The notes below the pieces were generated by a model that saw nothing but the letters and a program-made list of their open reading frames with translations, made no database searches and was not told the DNA's origin. From assembly GCA_017431345.1 (NCBI GenBank), contig JAFRLH010000039.1, forward strand, positions 1 to 60,766: 60,766 nt of DNA, written 5' to 3'. Shown in pieces: positions 52,576 to 60,766 of this stretch (positions within the stretch are counted from its first letter, which is position 1; every line of letters starts with the position of its first letter). Position numbers and translations under genes: made by a program. Origin of the DNA: Lachnospiraceae bacterium (lineage in GTDB: Bacteria; Bacillota; Clostridia; Lachnospirales; Lachnospiraceae).

Positions 52576-54663
52576 ATGAAAGTTTATGAAACAAAGGACA
52601 TCAGAAATGTAGCTGTATTGGGCCACGGTGGAGCCGGAAAGACGACCATCGTGGAAGCAATGGCAAACATTACCGGTGTTACCAACCGTATGGGTAAAGT
52701 CACCGACGGCAACACCATCAGTGATTTTGATAAAGAGGAGATCAAGCGTCAGTTCTCGATCGGCACATCTGTCGTTCCGATTGAGCATAACAATGTAAAG
52801 ATCAACTTCCTTGATACCCCCGGTTACTTTGATTTCGTCGGAGAAGTCGAAGAAGCGATGAGCGTTGCCGGTGCAGCTGTTATCGTTATCAACGGTAAAG
52901 CAGGCGTGCAGGTCGGCACACAGAAAGCATGGGATCTTTGCGAGAAGAAGCATCTGCCCCGCCTGTTCTTCGTGACCGGCATGGATGATGACAATGCGAA
53001 TTTCTCTAATGTCGTTGAGCAGCTGAAGGAGCTCTACGGAAACAAGATCGCTCCGTTCCATCTGCCGATCCGTGAGAACGAGAAGTTCGTCGGATTCGTC
53101 AATGTTGTCAAGATGGGCGGAAGAAAGTTCACCGAGAAGAGTGAATATACCCCTATCGATATCCCCGCTGACGTCCAGGATGATCTGGAGACAGTACGTG
53201 AAGAACTCATGGAAGCGGTCGCAGAGACCAGCGAAGAAGCCATGGAGAAGTACTTCGGCGGAGAAGAATTCACCTATGAAGAGATCGTGGATGCCTTAAA
53301 GGGCAGCGTGCGTACCGGCGATGTTGTTCCCGTTCTGCTTGGAACCGGTATCAACGGAAACGGCACCAAGATGCTGATGGAAGTCATCGAGCGCTACTTC
53401 CCCGCACCGGATGATCACGAGATCGTTGGTGAAGATCTTAAGAACGGCGGCGAATTCGTCTGCCATTATGAGAATGACAAGCCCGCCTCCCTGCGCGTGT
53501 TCAAGACCCTGGTCGATCCTTTCATCGGAAAGTATACGATCTTCAAGGTCTGCACCGGCACCGTAAAAGGCGATACTCCTTTATATAATGTAAACAAGGA
53601 ATCCGACGAGAAGCTCGGCAAGGTCTATGTGCTCCGCGGAAACAAGGCGATCGAAGTTCCCGCGCTGAAGGCCGGCGATATCGGCGCAGCCCAGAAGCTT
53701 TCCGTCACCCAGACCGGCGACACGCTTTGCGAGAAGAGCCTCATGGTGAAGTATCCGCCGATGGATATTTCCGTTCCTTACACCTGCATGGCTTATACCG
53801 CTCCGAAGAAGGGCGAAGAAGATAAGATCAACCAGGCACTTGTCAGGATCATGGAAGAAGATCCTACGATCAAGATGGTCAATGACAAAGAGAACCGTCA
53901 GCTTCTGCTCTACGGCATCGGCGATCAGCATCTGGAGATCGTTGCCAGCAAGATCCTTTCCCGCTACAAAGCGGAGATCGTGCTTGACCAGCCGAAGGTT
54001 GCCTTCCGTGAGACCATCCGCGGCAAAGTCAAGGTACAGGGTAAGCATAAGAAGCAGTCCGGCGGACACGGCCAGTATGGTGATGTCGTCATGGAATTCG
54101 AGCCCAGCGGCGATCTGGAAACCCCTTATGTCTTCGAAGAGAAGATCGTCGGCGGCGTTGTTCCGAAGAACTACTTCCCCGCTGTTGAAAAGGGTATCCA
54201 GGAAATGGTCCAGAAGGGACCGCTTGCCGGTTATCCGATCGTTGGCATGAAGGCTTCCCTCGTATTCGGTTCCTACCATCCGGTAGACTCCTCCGAAATG
54301 GCATTCAAGCTGGCGACCATTCTGGCTGTTAAGAATGCATTCGCAGATCCGGCCAGCAAGCCCGTGCTGCTTGAGCCGATCTCCAACCTGAAGGTCAGAG
54401 TACCGGACAAGTTCACCGGTGATGTCATGGGTGATCTGAACAAGAGACGCGGCCGTGTGCTGGGCATGAACCCCGATCACAAGGGCGGCACGATCGTGGA
54501 AGCGGATGTTCCTACCGCTGAGCTGTTCGGTTACAATACCGATCTTCGTTCCATGACCGGCGGTATCGGAAGCTTTGAGTATGAGTTCGTACGCTATGAG
54601 CAGGCTCCGGCTGATGTACAGGCCAAGGAGATCGCTGCAAGAGCGGCAGAGAAAGACGACTGA
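52576..54663 (+). CDS. EF-G-like translational GTPase
   Basis: The 695-residue protein has EF-G domain order: GTPase with G1 GHGGAGKTT and G3 DTPGYFD, then domains II to V (IFKVCTGTVKGDTPLYN, GIGDQHLEIVASKIL, GHGQYGDVVMEFEP, KNYFPAVEKGIQE). The G4 motif, normally NKxD, reads TGMD here, and switch regions differ from true EF-G, so it fits the second EF-G (FusA2-like) group rather than the main translocase. Its role is not known; relatives may act in ribosome recycling or stress. Codon use is strongly biased, implying high expression. Start ATG 52576 follows AAGGAGGAACC. Confidence 0.85.
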   Translation: MKVYETKDIRNVAVLGHGGAGKTTIVEAMANITGVTNRMGKVTDGNTISDFDKEEIKRQFSIGTSVVPIEHNNVKINFLDTPGYFDFVGEVEEAMSVAGAAVIVINGKAGVQVGTQKAWDLCEKKHLPRLFFVTGMDDDNANFSNVVEQLKELYGNKIAPFHLPIRENEKFVGFVNVVKMGGRKFTEKSEYTPIDIPADVQDDLETVREELMEAVAETSEEAMEKYFGGEEFTYEEIVDALKGSVRTGDVVPVLLGTGINGNGTKMLMEVIERYFPAPDDHEIVGEDLKNGGEFVCHYENDKPASLRVFKTLVDPFIGKYTIFKVCTGTVKGDTPLYNVNKESDEKLGKVYVLRGNKAIEVPALKAGDIGAAQKLSVTQTGDTLCEKSLMVKYPPMDISVPYTCMAYTAPKKGEEDKINQALVRIMEEDPTIKMVNDKENRQLLLYGIGDQHLEIVASKILSRYKAEIVLDQPKVAFRETIRGKVKVQGKHKKQSGGHGQYGDVVMEFEPSGDLETPYVFEEKIVGGVVPKNYFPAVEKGIQEMVQKGPLAGYPIVGMKASLVFGSYHPVDSSEMAFKLATILAVKNAFADPASKPVLLEPISNLKVRVPDKFTGDVMGDLNKRRGRVLGMNPDHKGGTIVEADVPTAELFGYNTDLRSMTGGIGSFEYEFVRYEQAPADVQAKEIAARAAEKDD

Positions 54664-54685
54664 TCTGTCATAATCAGAACAGAGT

Positions 54686-54718
54686 CCTCCCGGAAGAGAT
54701 TTTTCCGGGAGGTTTTTT
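54686..54718 (+). terminator. Terminator after the EF-G-like gene
   Basis: CCTCCCGGAA (54686-54695) pairs perfectly with TTCCGGGAGG (54703-54712), followed by six T. Confidence 0.92.
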
Positions 54719-54778
54719 AATGAGGGCGGAAAAAACATCCCGCAGTCCGTGTTCCCGGCCCTCTGACAGTTCTTTTGC

Positions 54779-54807
54779 TTGACAAAAACGTTTCGCAAAC
54801 GTACTAT
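54779..54807 (+). promoter_or_regulatory. leuS promoter with an embedded palindrome
   Basis: A perfect -35 TTGACA (54779-54784), 17 bases and TACTAT (54802-54807). The spacer contains ACGTTTCGCAAACGT (54788-54802), two 6-base arms around CGC, placed where a bound repressor would block polymerase. The leader to the start codon is about 65 bases, too short for a T-box. Confidence 0.75.
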
Positions 54808-54879
54808 GAAAAAAGCGAAAATTACAGATAAACATCAGCGGCAGCCTCTGAATACCGGCAGCCGAAAGGAGTTACAGTT

Positions 54880-57285
54880 ATGAGTGAAGCTTATAATCCC
54901 GAAGTGATCGAGAAAAAATGGCAGAAGATCTGGGATGACGAGAAAGCATTCCATGCGCCGAATGATTATACCAAGCCCAAGATGTATAATCTGGTAGAGT
55001 TCCCTTATCCGTCAGGCCAGGGCCTGCATGTGGGACATCCCAGACCCTACACGGCGATGGATATCGTTTCCAGAAAGCGCAGGATGCAGGGATACAATGT
55101 CCTGTTCCCGATGGGATGGGATGCATTCGGCCTGCCGACCGAGAACTATGCGATCAAGAACCATATTCATCCGAAGATCGTTACGAAGAACAATGTTGCC
55201 AGGTTCAAGGCACAGCTTCACCGCCTGGGATACTCGTTTGACTGGGACAGAGAAGTAAATACAACAGACCCGAATTATTATCACTGGACACAGTGGATCT
55301 TCCTGAAGCTGTTCAAAGCCGGGCTTGCCTATAAGACAGAGATGCCCATCAACTGGTGTACCTCCTGCAAGGTCGGCCTTGCGAACGAAGAGGTCGTCGG
55401 CGGCGTATGCGAGCGCTGCGGTTCCCCTGTCATCCGCAAGATGCAGAGCCAGTGGATGCTGAAGATCACTGCTTACGCCGATAAGCTCATCGATGATCTG
55501 GATCTGGTGGATTATATCGAGAGAGTCAAGATCCAGCAGAAGAACTGGATCGGACGTTCCCACGGTGCGGAAGTTGATTTTGCACTGAAAGGAAAAGAAG
55601 AGAAGCTCCGTATCTATACGACACGTCCGGATACCCTGTTCGGCGTGACCTACATGGTGCTTTCTCCCGAGCATCCTTATATCGAACAGTTCAAGGATGA
55701 AATCAGGAACTGGGACGAGGTCGTCGCTTACCGTGAAGCTGCTGCCCGCAAGTCCGATTTCGAGCGTACTGAGCTTGCAAAGGATAAGACAGGCGTCTGC
55801 ATTGACGGCATCTCCGCCTTCAATCCCGTTAACGGAGAAGAAATCCCGGTCTGGATCTCCGATTATGTACTGATGTCCTATGGTACCGGTGCGATCATGG
55901 CCGTTCCCGGACATGATGACAGAGACTGGGAGTTCGCGAAGAAGTTCAATCTTCCGATCATCGAAGTTATTGCCGGCGGAAATGTGGACGAAGCCGCCTT
56001 TACGGATGTGCAGACCGGCACGCTGGTCAACTCCGGTTTCCTGACCGGTATGTCCGTGGAAGAAGCAAAGAAGGCGATCACAGAGTTCCTGCACAAGAAC
56101 GGACTCGGTGAGCCGAAGACGAACTTCAAGCTGCGCGACTGGGTATTCTCCCGTCAGAGATACTGGGGCGAGCCGATCCCGATCGTAAAATGCGAGAAAT
56201 GCGGTTACGTGCCGATTCCGGAAGAGGAGCTTCCGCTGGAACTGCCGGATGTCAAGAGCTATATGCCCACAGATACCGGAGAATCTCCGCTTGCCCATAT
56301 GACAGAGTGGGTGAATACCACCTGTCCCTGCTGCTGCGGTCCTGCAAAGAGAGAGACCGATACCATGCCGCAGTGGGCTGGTTCTTCCTGGTATTTCCTG
56401 CGTTACATCGATCCTGAAAACGATACCTGCATTGCAGATCCCGAAGCCATGAAGTACTGGCTGCCGGTAGACTGGTACAACGGCGGCATGGAGCATACCA
56501 CCCTGCATCTGCTGTACTCCCGTTTCTGGCATAAATTCCTGTATGATCAGGGCGTTGTTCCGACTCCCGAGCCTTACCAGAAGAGGACTTCCCACGGCAT
56601 GATCCTCGGCGCGAACGGCGAGAAGATGAGCAAATCCCGCGGCAATGTTGTCAATCCGGATGATGTTGTAAACGATTTCGGCGCGGATACGCTTCGCACC
56701 TATGAAATGTTCATCGGTGCATTCGAACTTGCTGCAGCATGGTCGGAGGACGGCGTGAAAGGCTGCAGAAAATTCCTGGAGAGAGTCTGGAAACTGCAGG
56801 ATATCGTGAAAGACGGAGATGCTTATACGCCTGCGCTTGAGACCAGGATCCATCAGACGATCAAGAAAGTCTCCAATGATTATGAGGAGATGAAGTACAA
56901 CACCGGCATCGCTGCCATGATGACGCTGGTCAATGATTTCTACAAAGCAGGAAGCATCACGAAAGCCGATTATAAGGTACTCCTCGTCCTGCTCAATCCC
57001 GTTGCCCCGCATATCACGGAGGAACTCTGGGAGAGAATGGGATTTGCCGGAAGACTTTACAATACGGCATGGCCGGAGTATGATGAAGAAAAGACAGTCG
57101 AGGCCATGATCGAGGTCGTTGTTCAGATCAACGGCAAGGTCAGAGCGAAGATCACGGTTCCGAAGGATGTCGACAAGGATACTGCTATTGCAGCTGGAAA
57201 AGAAGCTGTCGCCGACAAACTTACCGGAACGATCGTAAAAGAGATCTATGTGCCCGGACGTCTTGTAAATATCGTTCAGAAGTAA
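54880..57285 (+). CDS. leuS: Leucyl-tRNA synthetase
   Basis: LeuS charges tRNA-Leu. The 801 residues fit the bacterial form. The class I HIGH motif reads HVGH (GLHVGHP at about residue 48), a CP1 editing domain follows (residues about 220-400, with [20 protein letters not shown]; short form [12 protein letters not shown]), zinc-type Cys pairs are in [13 protein letters not shown] and [11 protein letters not shown], and the KMSKS loop is [14 protein letters not shown]. The anticodon and C-terminal domains follow ([16 protein letters not shown]). GAAAGGAG precedes the ATG. No T-box is present. Confidence 0.97.
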   Translation: MSEAYNPEVIEKKWQKIWDDEKAFHAPNDYTKPKMYNLVEFPYPSGQGLHVGHPRPYTAMDIVSRKRRMQGYNVLFPMGWDAFGLPTENYAIKNHIHPKIVTKNNVARFKAQLHRLGYSFDWDREVNTTDPNYYHWTQWIFLKLFKAGLAYKTEMPINWCTSCKVGLANEEVVGGVCERCGSPVIRKMQSQWMLKITAYADKLIDDLDLVDYIERVKIQQKNWIGRSHGAEVDFALKGKEEKLRIYTTRPDTLFGVTYMVLSPEHPYIEQFKDEIRNWDEVVAYREAAARKSDFERTELAKDKTGVCIDGISAFNPVNGEEIPVWISDYVLMSYGTGAIMAVPGHDDRDWEFAKKFNLPIIEVIAGGNVDEAAFTDVQTGTLVNSGFLTGMSVEEAKKAITEFLHKNGLGEPKTNFKLRDWVFSRQRYWGEPIPIVKCEKCGYVPIPEEELPLELPDVKSYMPTDTGESPLAHMTEWVNTTCPCCCGPAKRETDTMPQWAGSSWYFLRYIDPENDTCIADPEAMKYWLPVDWYNGGMEHTTLHLLYSRFWHKFLYDQGVVPTPEPYQKRTSHGMILGANGEKMSKSRGNVVNPDDVVNDFGADTLRTYEMFIGAFELAAAWSEDGVKGCRKFLERVWKLQDIVKDGDAYTPALETRIHQTIKKVSNDYEEMKYNTGIAAMMTLVNDFYKAGSITKADYKVLLVLLNPVAPHITEELWERMGFAGRLYNTAWPEYDEEKTVEAMIEVVVQINGKVRAKITVPKDVDKDTAIAAGKEAVADKLTGTIVKEIYVPGRLVNIVQK

Positions 57286-57332
57286 GATAAGCAGCATTCG
57301 GGCGGACCGGTTCCGCCGGGAAAGGAGATCTT

Positions 57333-57470
57333 ATGACCATGACAAGAAAAGAAGTAATGCACAGAAACGGTGTTCTGGACATCGTGATGGGCAGCTTAAT
57401 GATCGTGATGGGCGCTGTCTGCGGAGGATTGGTGCTCGCAAGCGGTATCTCACTGCTGAAGAATAAATAA
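57333..57470 (+). CDS. Small single-pass membrane protein, 45 residues
   Basis: An ATG at 57333 lies six bases after AAAGGAG and opens a 45-codon frame ending at TAA 57470, followed at once by a strong terminator. A polar N-terminus (MTMTRKEVMHRNG) precedes one hydrophobic helix of about 28 residues (IVMGSLMIVMGAVCG then LVLASGISLL) and a KNK tail. The ribosome site, compact fit before the terminator and helix pattern support a real gene. I do not recognise the family. It lies 47 bases after leuS and may be co-transcribed with it. Confidence 0.7.
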   Translation: MTMTRKEVMHRNGVLDIVMGSLMIVMGAVCGGLVLASGISLLKNK

Positions 57471-57476
57471 GATCAT

Positions 57477-57510
57477 AAAAAGATCCGCCGGACATCCGGC
57501 GGATCTTTTT
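57477..57510. terminator. Bidirectional terminator
   Basis: AAAAAGATCCGCCGGA pairs perfectly with TCCGGCGGATCTTTTT around a tiny loop. It lies between the small membrane protein gene and the reverse-strand secreted protein and can serve both. Confidence 0.9.
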
Positions 57511-57538
57511 ATCGGGAGAAATCGGTTCTCTTTTCCGG

Positions 57539-58141
57539 TCACTTTTTAAATACGGCATTATAAGCTTTCAGGTAATTTCCGTTTACGACTTTATTATAAT
57601 TATCTGAAGCAGAAGTGATCAGCCATCCGCTGTCATAATGCTTCATTTTTATGGTCAGTACAGTACGCTTTGTATATTTGGATTTGGACGCTTTTTTATA
57701 GTAAGCGCTGGCATAGGAATAGACTTTATTATTGATTTGTGCAGCAGCGGCTTTTCGATTCTTGCTGTACCAGGTTATTGTGGATTTGAACGCTTTTTTG
57801 AAAATCTCATATCCGTCAAAGTAGGTGACTTTTACTTTCACGACAGCACGCTGATTTTTGATGGTGATCTTGCCAATGGAATATTTCAGATGTTTTTTGT
57901 TCATCTGTCTGACAGCTTTCCCAATGGGATTCGAGATAAAGGTGTAAGTGCTTGTTGATACGATGTTCTGTCCCAGCTTTTTCTTGTTATAGTTCTTCGC
58001 TGCTTTCATGAATTTCCCGGCTCGTGCTTTAATCATTTTCTTATCGCTGCCGGAAGAAGCACCAAATGCTGTGACTGTGGAGAACATAAGGACCAGCATT
58101 GCGGCAAAAAGCAGGATACGGGTATATTTTTTCATAAGCAT
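57539..58141 (-). CDS. Secreted lysine-rich protein, possibly NTF2-like
   Basis: The 200-residue protein has a signal peptide (residues 1 to about 28, ending TAFG-ASSG). The mature part is rich in Lys, Tyr and Ser and alternates helix and beta strands (KITIKNQRAVVKVKVTYFDG, TVLTIKMKHYDSGWLIT), somewhat like small NTF2-fold DUF4878 proteins; this is tentative. It has no N-X-S/T sequon, in contrast to the secreted proteins beside STT3. AAAGGAGGAG precedes the ATG at 58141; the ATG two codons later is an alternative. Confidence 0.75.
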   Translation of the reverse strand: MLMKKYTRILLFAAMLVLMFSTVTAFGASSGSDKKMIKARAGKFMKAAKNYNKKKLGQNIVSTSTYTFISNPIGKAVRQMNKKHLKYSIGKITIKNQRAVVKVKVTYFDGYEIFKKAFKSTITWYSKNRKAAAAQINNKVYSYASAYYKKASKSKYTKRTVLTIKMKHYDSGWLITSASDNYNKVVNGNYLKAYNAVFKK

Positions 58142-58187
58142 TTTTCTCCTCCTTTTCCCGGCACGTCAGGGCGCGCGGTGTAAAACT

Positions 58188-58215
58188 ATCATATCATATA
58201 TGCGGGATATTTCAA
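58188..58215 (-). promoter_or_regulatory. Promoter of the reverse-strand secreted protein
   Basis: Minus strand TTGAAA (58215-58210), 16 bases and TATGAT (58193-58188) preceded by TGA. Confidence 0.55.
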
Positions 58216-58255
58216 GGATAAAAATGACAGGATCCGCTTTGCTTCAGCCGGGAGG

Positions 58256-58284
58256 TTGTTTTCCGGATACGGAGTGCCTATAAT
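58256..58284 (+). promoter_or_regulatory. Promoter of the FMN enzyme gene
   Basis: TTGTTT (58256-58261), 17 bases and a perfect TATAAT (58279-58284). Confidence 0.6.
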
Positions 58285-58325
58285 AATTACAGCACATGCG
58301 CAGCAGCATACAGAAAAGAGGTTTT

Positions 58326-59234
58326 ATGATGTCAGAAAACAGTTTGAGACCAGGAGATTCCAACCGTATTGCGAGAGAATATATCGATTCCCTGCTGGTG
58401 GAGACCAGATGGATCGGAAGCAGAGAAGCAGATACTGCTTTTTCATTGTTCGGAAGAACATTTTCCACCCCGGTCATGACCGGCACCCTGTCGCATCTGA
58501 ATACATTTGCCAGGCCCGGCGGTATGATCGAACTGGCGGAAGGCGCGGCTGCAGCCGGTGCAGTCATGTGGATGGGCATGACGGAAGATGAGGAAGCGGA
58601 AAAGATTGCTCGGACCGGAGCATCTGTCATCGAGATCATCAAGCCGTATAAAGACAGGGAACTGATCAGGCACCGGCTGGATCTGGCGGCAGATCTGGGC
58701 CATCTGGCGGCAGGCATCGATATCGATATGGTCTATGACGCGGCAGGAGAGGAGAGGGTCTTTCATGGGTATCCGCTGCAGGAGATCACGCAGGATGAGC
58801 TTTACGATCTTTGCGATTACAGCAGGATCCCTTTTATCGTGAAAGGAATCCTGAGCGAGCGGGATGCACTGACTGCAGCGGCATGCGGAGCAGCCGGGCT
58901 GATGGTCTCTCATCATGGCGGGACGACGGAATATGCGATTCCCCCGCTTTACGCACTGGAACTGATCAGTGAGAACGAGGACTTCCTGAAGCACCCGGTG
59001 CCGCTGTTCGCAGACGGAGAGCTCAGGAGCGGGAGCGATGTGTTCAAGGCAATTGCCTGCGGCGCCTGCGCGGCAGGAATCGGCAGGCCGCTGATCGCTG
59101 CCATCAAAGAAAACGGCGCGGAAAGCGTTGCGGATTATATCAGGAAGACGACCGCGGAACTGAAAAAGATGATGATATCGACCGGCTGCGGAACCCTTTC
59201 GGAGATAGACGGAAGCATGCTGTATATAAAGTAA
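58326..59234 (+). CDS. FMN-dependent alpha-hydroxy acid dehydrogenase-like protein
   Basis: The 302-residue TIM-barrel protein resembles the lactate/glycolate oxidase family. FMN contacts seen are K173 in FIVKGILSERDA and the C-terminal phosphate region (LFADGELRSGSDVFKA, AAGIGRPLI). The active-site His is present at 197 in VSHHGGT, but the Arg three residues later that binds the substrate carboxylate (HGGR/HGAR) is Thr200. The family's first 30 residues are also shortened. It may therefore act on another substrate. ATG 58326 follows AAAAGAGG; two ATGs in a row make the exact start uncertain. It stands alone between a promoter and a terminator. Confidence 0.8.
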   Translation: MMSENSLRPGDSNRIAREYIDSLLVETRWIGSREADTAFSLFGRTFSTPVMTGTLSHLNTFARPGGMIELAEGAAAAGAVMWMGMTEDEEAEKIARTGASVIEIIKPYKDRELIRHRLDLAADLGHLAAGIDIDMVYDAAGEERVFHGYPLQEITQDELYDLCDYSRIPFIVKGILSERDALTAAACGAAGLMVSHHGGTTEYAIPPLYALELISENEDFLKHPVPLFADGELRSGSDVFKAIACGACAAGIGRPLIAAIKENGAESVADYIRKTTAELKKMMISTGCGTLSEIDGSMLYIK

Positions 59235-59257
59235 ATGGAAGATACAGGACAGAATGT

Positions 59258-59293
59258 AAAAGCTGCACGGAATATTTCTCCGTGCAGCTTTTC
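59258..59293. terminator. Terminator after the FMN enzyme gene
   Basis: AAAAGCTGCACGG (59258-59270) pairs perfectly with CCGTGCAGCTTTT (59280-59292). It can also serve the convergent secreted protein gene. Confidence 0.88.
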
Positions 59294-59331
59294 CGATTAG
59301 AGCATCATGCCCCCAAAATCCTGGCGGATGA

Positions 59332-60513
59332 TCATTTCCATTTAATCGTATAATAGCCGGTTCCTTTTTTATAGCTCTCGATCTTAAGATAATAAGTGCC
59401 TTTTTTCAGCTTGGGGCTCATTCCGATCGTATAAGGCTTGTAGGGCGTGGTGCGTAATCCGCTGTAGATTGTTCCTGTACCGGTATCATAGGATGCATAA
59501 AGCGTAAATTTCATTCCGCCAACAGCAGAACCTGCCCCGCAGAGTGATGTCTTGAAATTAATCGTAACTTTCTGATTCTTTTTCAGCTTGATCTTGTACC
59601 AGTGTGCTTTTGCTTTGCCGGCGGGGAGCAGTCCCTTGACTGTATTTTTCTTCTTCAGAGATACGGCTTTTGATTTTTTCTTTCCGTATTTGGATTCCTT
59701 GACTTTTGTGAATGACGCTTTGATGGCGTACACCGGTGCAGATGTTTTCACCGTAAATGTGTAAATGCCTTTTTTTACACCGATAAATCTGACATTGTCA
59801 GAGGAAGAGAGATATTCAAAATCCGTAAATCCCTTTGTTTTTACATTGATGGGATATTTGTAAGATCCGCCGCTGGCATCCCCCATTGCAAGTCTCAGAT
59901 AACCTGCAGAGGGCACATTGATCTTGAAAGTGCTGAGACCATTGTTCGCGGCGTGACCGCAGTACCGTTCTGAACCATCTGCAGGGATCGTCTTGCCGGA
60001 GGAAACATATGCAGGGGAAAAGACCACTGCTGAGCGGGTTCCGCTTCTGGTGGGATAGAGATTGAACGAAAGCGTGTAAGTGCCCGCACTGCATAAATAA
60101 TATTTTTCGGTTACCTCATCTTTGGTGTTTGTTCTGGAAGCGCTAAGATCTGTCCCTGCGGCATTCTTAAAATAAGCATAGGCATTTCCGCCGGAAGCGC
60201 CAAAGGCAACATAGAATGCTCCGGCTTTGGGCATCACGATCTTGTAGTTAATGGTGGCAGAGGAGGTGTAGACAGGGGATTGATATACGGGGGGATTTTT
60301 AAGTATTTCTTTGACCGTGATCTTTGTTCCGGCGGAAACGACAGAAGCTGCTCCGGCAGATAATAAATTTTTCTGGCCGGAAACAGCCTGTCCGACCGGG
60401 ATGGAAACGGCAGATTTGGATTCAGGCTGCGCCATGGTCTTTTCTGCATGGAAAAGAACAGTAAACGTCAGAAGCAGGCATGCAACGACAGAGAACAGAA
60501 TCTTTTTTTTCAT
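59332..60513 (-). CDS. Secreted protein with pre-peptidase C-terminal (PPC)-like domains
   Basis: The 393-residue protein has a signal peptide (MKKKILFSVVACLLL to about residue 28, TMA-QP). The mature part has beta-rich domains. The last 110 residues (KNTVKGLLPAGKAKAHWYKI ... KKGTYYLKIESYKKGTGYY) fit the PPC domain, a beta-sandwich often attached to secreted enzymes, and the middle looks like related copies (AFYVAFGASGGNAYAYF, AGTYTLSFNLYPT). No enzyme domain, anchor or LPXTG motif is seen. It has about 19 Asn but no N-X-S/T sequon. AAAAGGAGAAAG precedes the ATG. Its role is unknown, probably surface or wall binding. Confidence 0.78.
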   Translation of the reverse strand: MKKKILFSVVACLLLTFTVLFHAEKTMAQPESKSAVSIPVGQAVSGQKNLLSAGAASVVSAGTKITVKEILKNPPVYQSPVYTSSATINYKIVMPKAGAFYVAFGASGGNAYAYFKNAAGTDLSASRTNTKDEVTEKYYLCSAGTYTLSFNLYPTRSGTRSAVVFSPAYVSSGKTIPADGSERYCGHAANNGLSTFKINVPSAGYLRLAMGDASGGSYKYPINVKTKGFTDFEYLSSSDNVRFIGVKKGIYTFTVKTSAPVYAIKASFTKVKESKYGKKKSKAVSLKKKNTVKGLLPAGKAKAHWYKIKLKKNQKVTINFKTSLCGAGSAVGGMKFTLYASYDTGTGTIYSGLRTTPYKPYTIGMSPKLKKGTYYLKIESYKKGTGYYTIKWK

Positions 60514-60581
60514 AACTTTCTCCTTTTGATTTCATGAAATCTCCATATGTATCTACTCATATGGGTATAAATTTCTATATG

Positions 60582-60610
60582 ATTATATCATACAGAATAA
60601 TACCGTGCAA
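60582..60610 (-). promoter_or_regulatory. Promoter of the PPC-domain protein gene
   Basis: Minus strand TTGCAC (60610-60605), 17 bases and a perfect TATAAT (60587-60582) preceded by TGA (extended -10), about 70 bases before the start codon. Confidence 0.7.
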
Positions 60611-60692
60611 TTATAATCTGTTGCGGGACGGCGTAAACTAATCATCAGTTGATGGGGAATGAGAGACCTCTTGATGAGCTAATGGATGTGAT

Positions 60693-60766
60693 TTAGAATA
60701 CACTCATTCTACCATGCATCTTTATTTCGTCAATTCTTTCTTGAAGCGCTGGTGACCCTCCCGCAC
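60693..60766 (-). other. Possible 3' end of a gene cut by the window edge
   Basis: On the minus strand a frame is open from the window edge to TAA at 60695-60693, giving about 23 residues (GSPALQERIDEIKMHGRMSV). The composition is coding-like but the stretch is too short to identify. Confidence 0.25.

Noticed and set aside
54808-54879. T-box or other riboswitch before leuS
   Set aside because: The leader is only about 65 bases and lacks the T-box core and an antiterminator structure.
55012-57297. 761-codon reverse-strand frame opposite leuS
   Set aside because: leuS is unmistakable on the plus strand and the reverse frame is a composition effect.

Overview
The window looks like chromosome from a Gram-positive anaerobe of the class Clostridia, most likely a Lachnospiraceae relative. 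This rests on gene content and order (uvrC-hprK-murB-whiA-dnaE-pfkA-rel-like gene-hemZ-hisS), a nine-gene V-type ATPase operon, strong AAGGAGG ribosome sites, lysine-rich secreted Ig-like proteins and lack of encoded tRNA CCA ends. Taxonomy is inferred. Every call was made by reading the sequence; no database search was run.

Layout. 1-540: five tRNA genes (Asn, Glu, Met, Asp, Arg) with two hairpin terminators. 0.7-4 kb: a protein with two cyclic-nucleotide-binding domains, a PAS/class III nucleotidyl cyclase and a TIM-barrel sugar isomerase. 4.1-12.1 kb: accessory surface region with a frameshifted secreted beta-helix/Ig-like protein, a secreted Asn/Ser/Thr-rich protein, an STT3-type oligosaccharyltransferase and two family 2 glycosyltransferases. 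12.2-31 kb: mostly housekeeping genes (degV, serC, uvrC, hprK, murB, whiA, dnaE, pfkA, bifunctional rel, MBL hydrolase, hemZ, galM, hisS). 31.2-40 kb: V-type ATPase operon G/H-I-K-E-C-F-A-B-D, whose K subunit carries the sodium-binding residues of the Enterococcus enzyme. 40-47.1 kb: divergent GntR regulator and a catabolic cluster (LarA-like protein, two-subunit aconitase X, three-gene TRAP transporter). 47.3-52.4 kb: HTH-Uma2 protein behind twin palindromes, a decayed oxidoreductase, a MATE exporter, a YgjV-like membrane protein and an aminotransferase. 52.5-57.5 kb: EF-G-like GTPase, leuS and a 45-residue membrane protein. 57.5-60.8 kb: two secreted proteins flanking an FMN enzyme.

The most interesting system is at 7-12 kb. 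The STT3 homologue keeps the catalytic motifs of N-glycosylating enzymes (Asp56, FDTD, SVSE, WWDxG) and lies 21 bases after a secreted protein with eight N-X-S/T sequons; the other upstream secreted protein has thirteen. The two secreted proteins at the far end of the window have none. A glycosyltransferase gene follows in the same direction. This suggests protein N-glycosylation in a Gram-positive bacterium with its substrates encoded alongside. Other points of note are the A8 tract breaking the surface gene, the cyclase/receptor pair, the AcnX-LarA-TRAP cluster, and the operator-like palindromes before the Uma2 gene and inside the leuS promoter.
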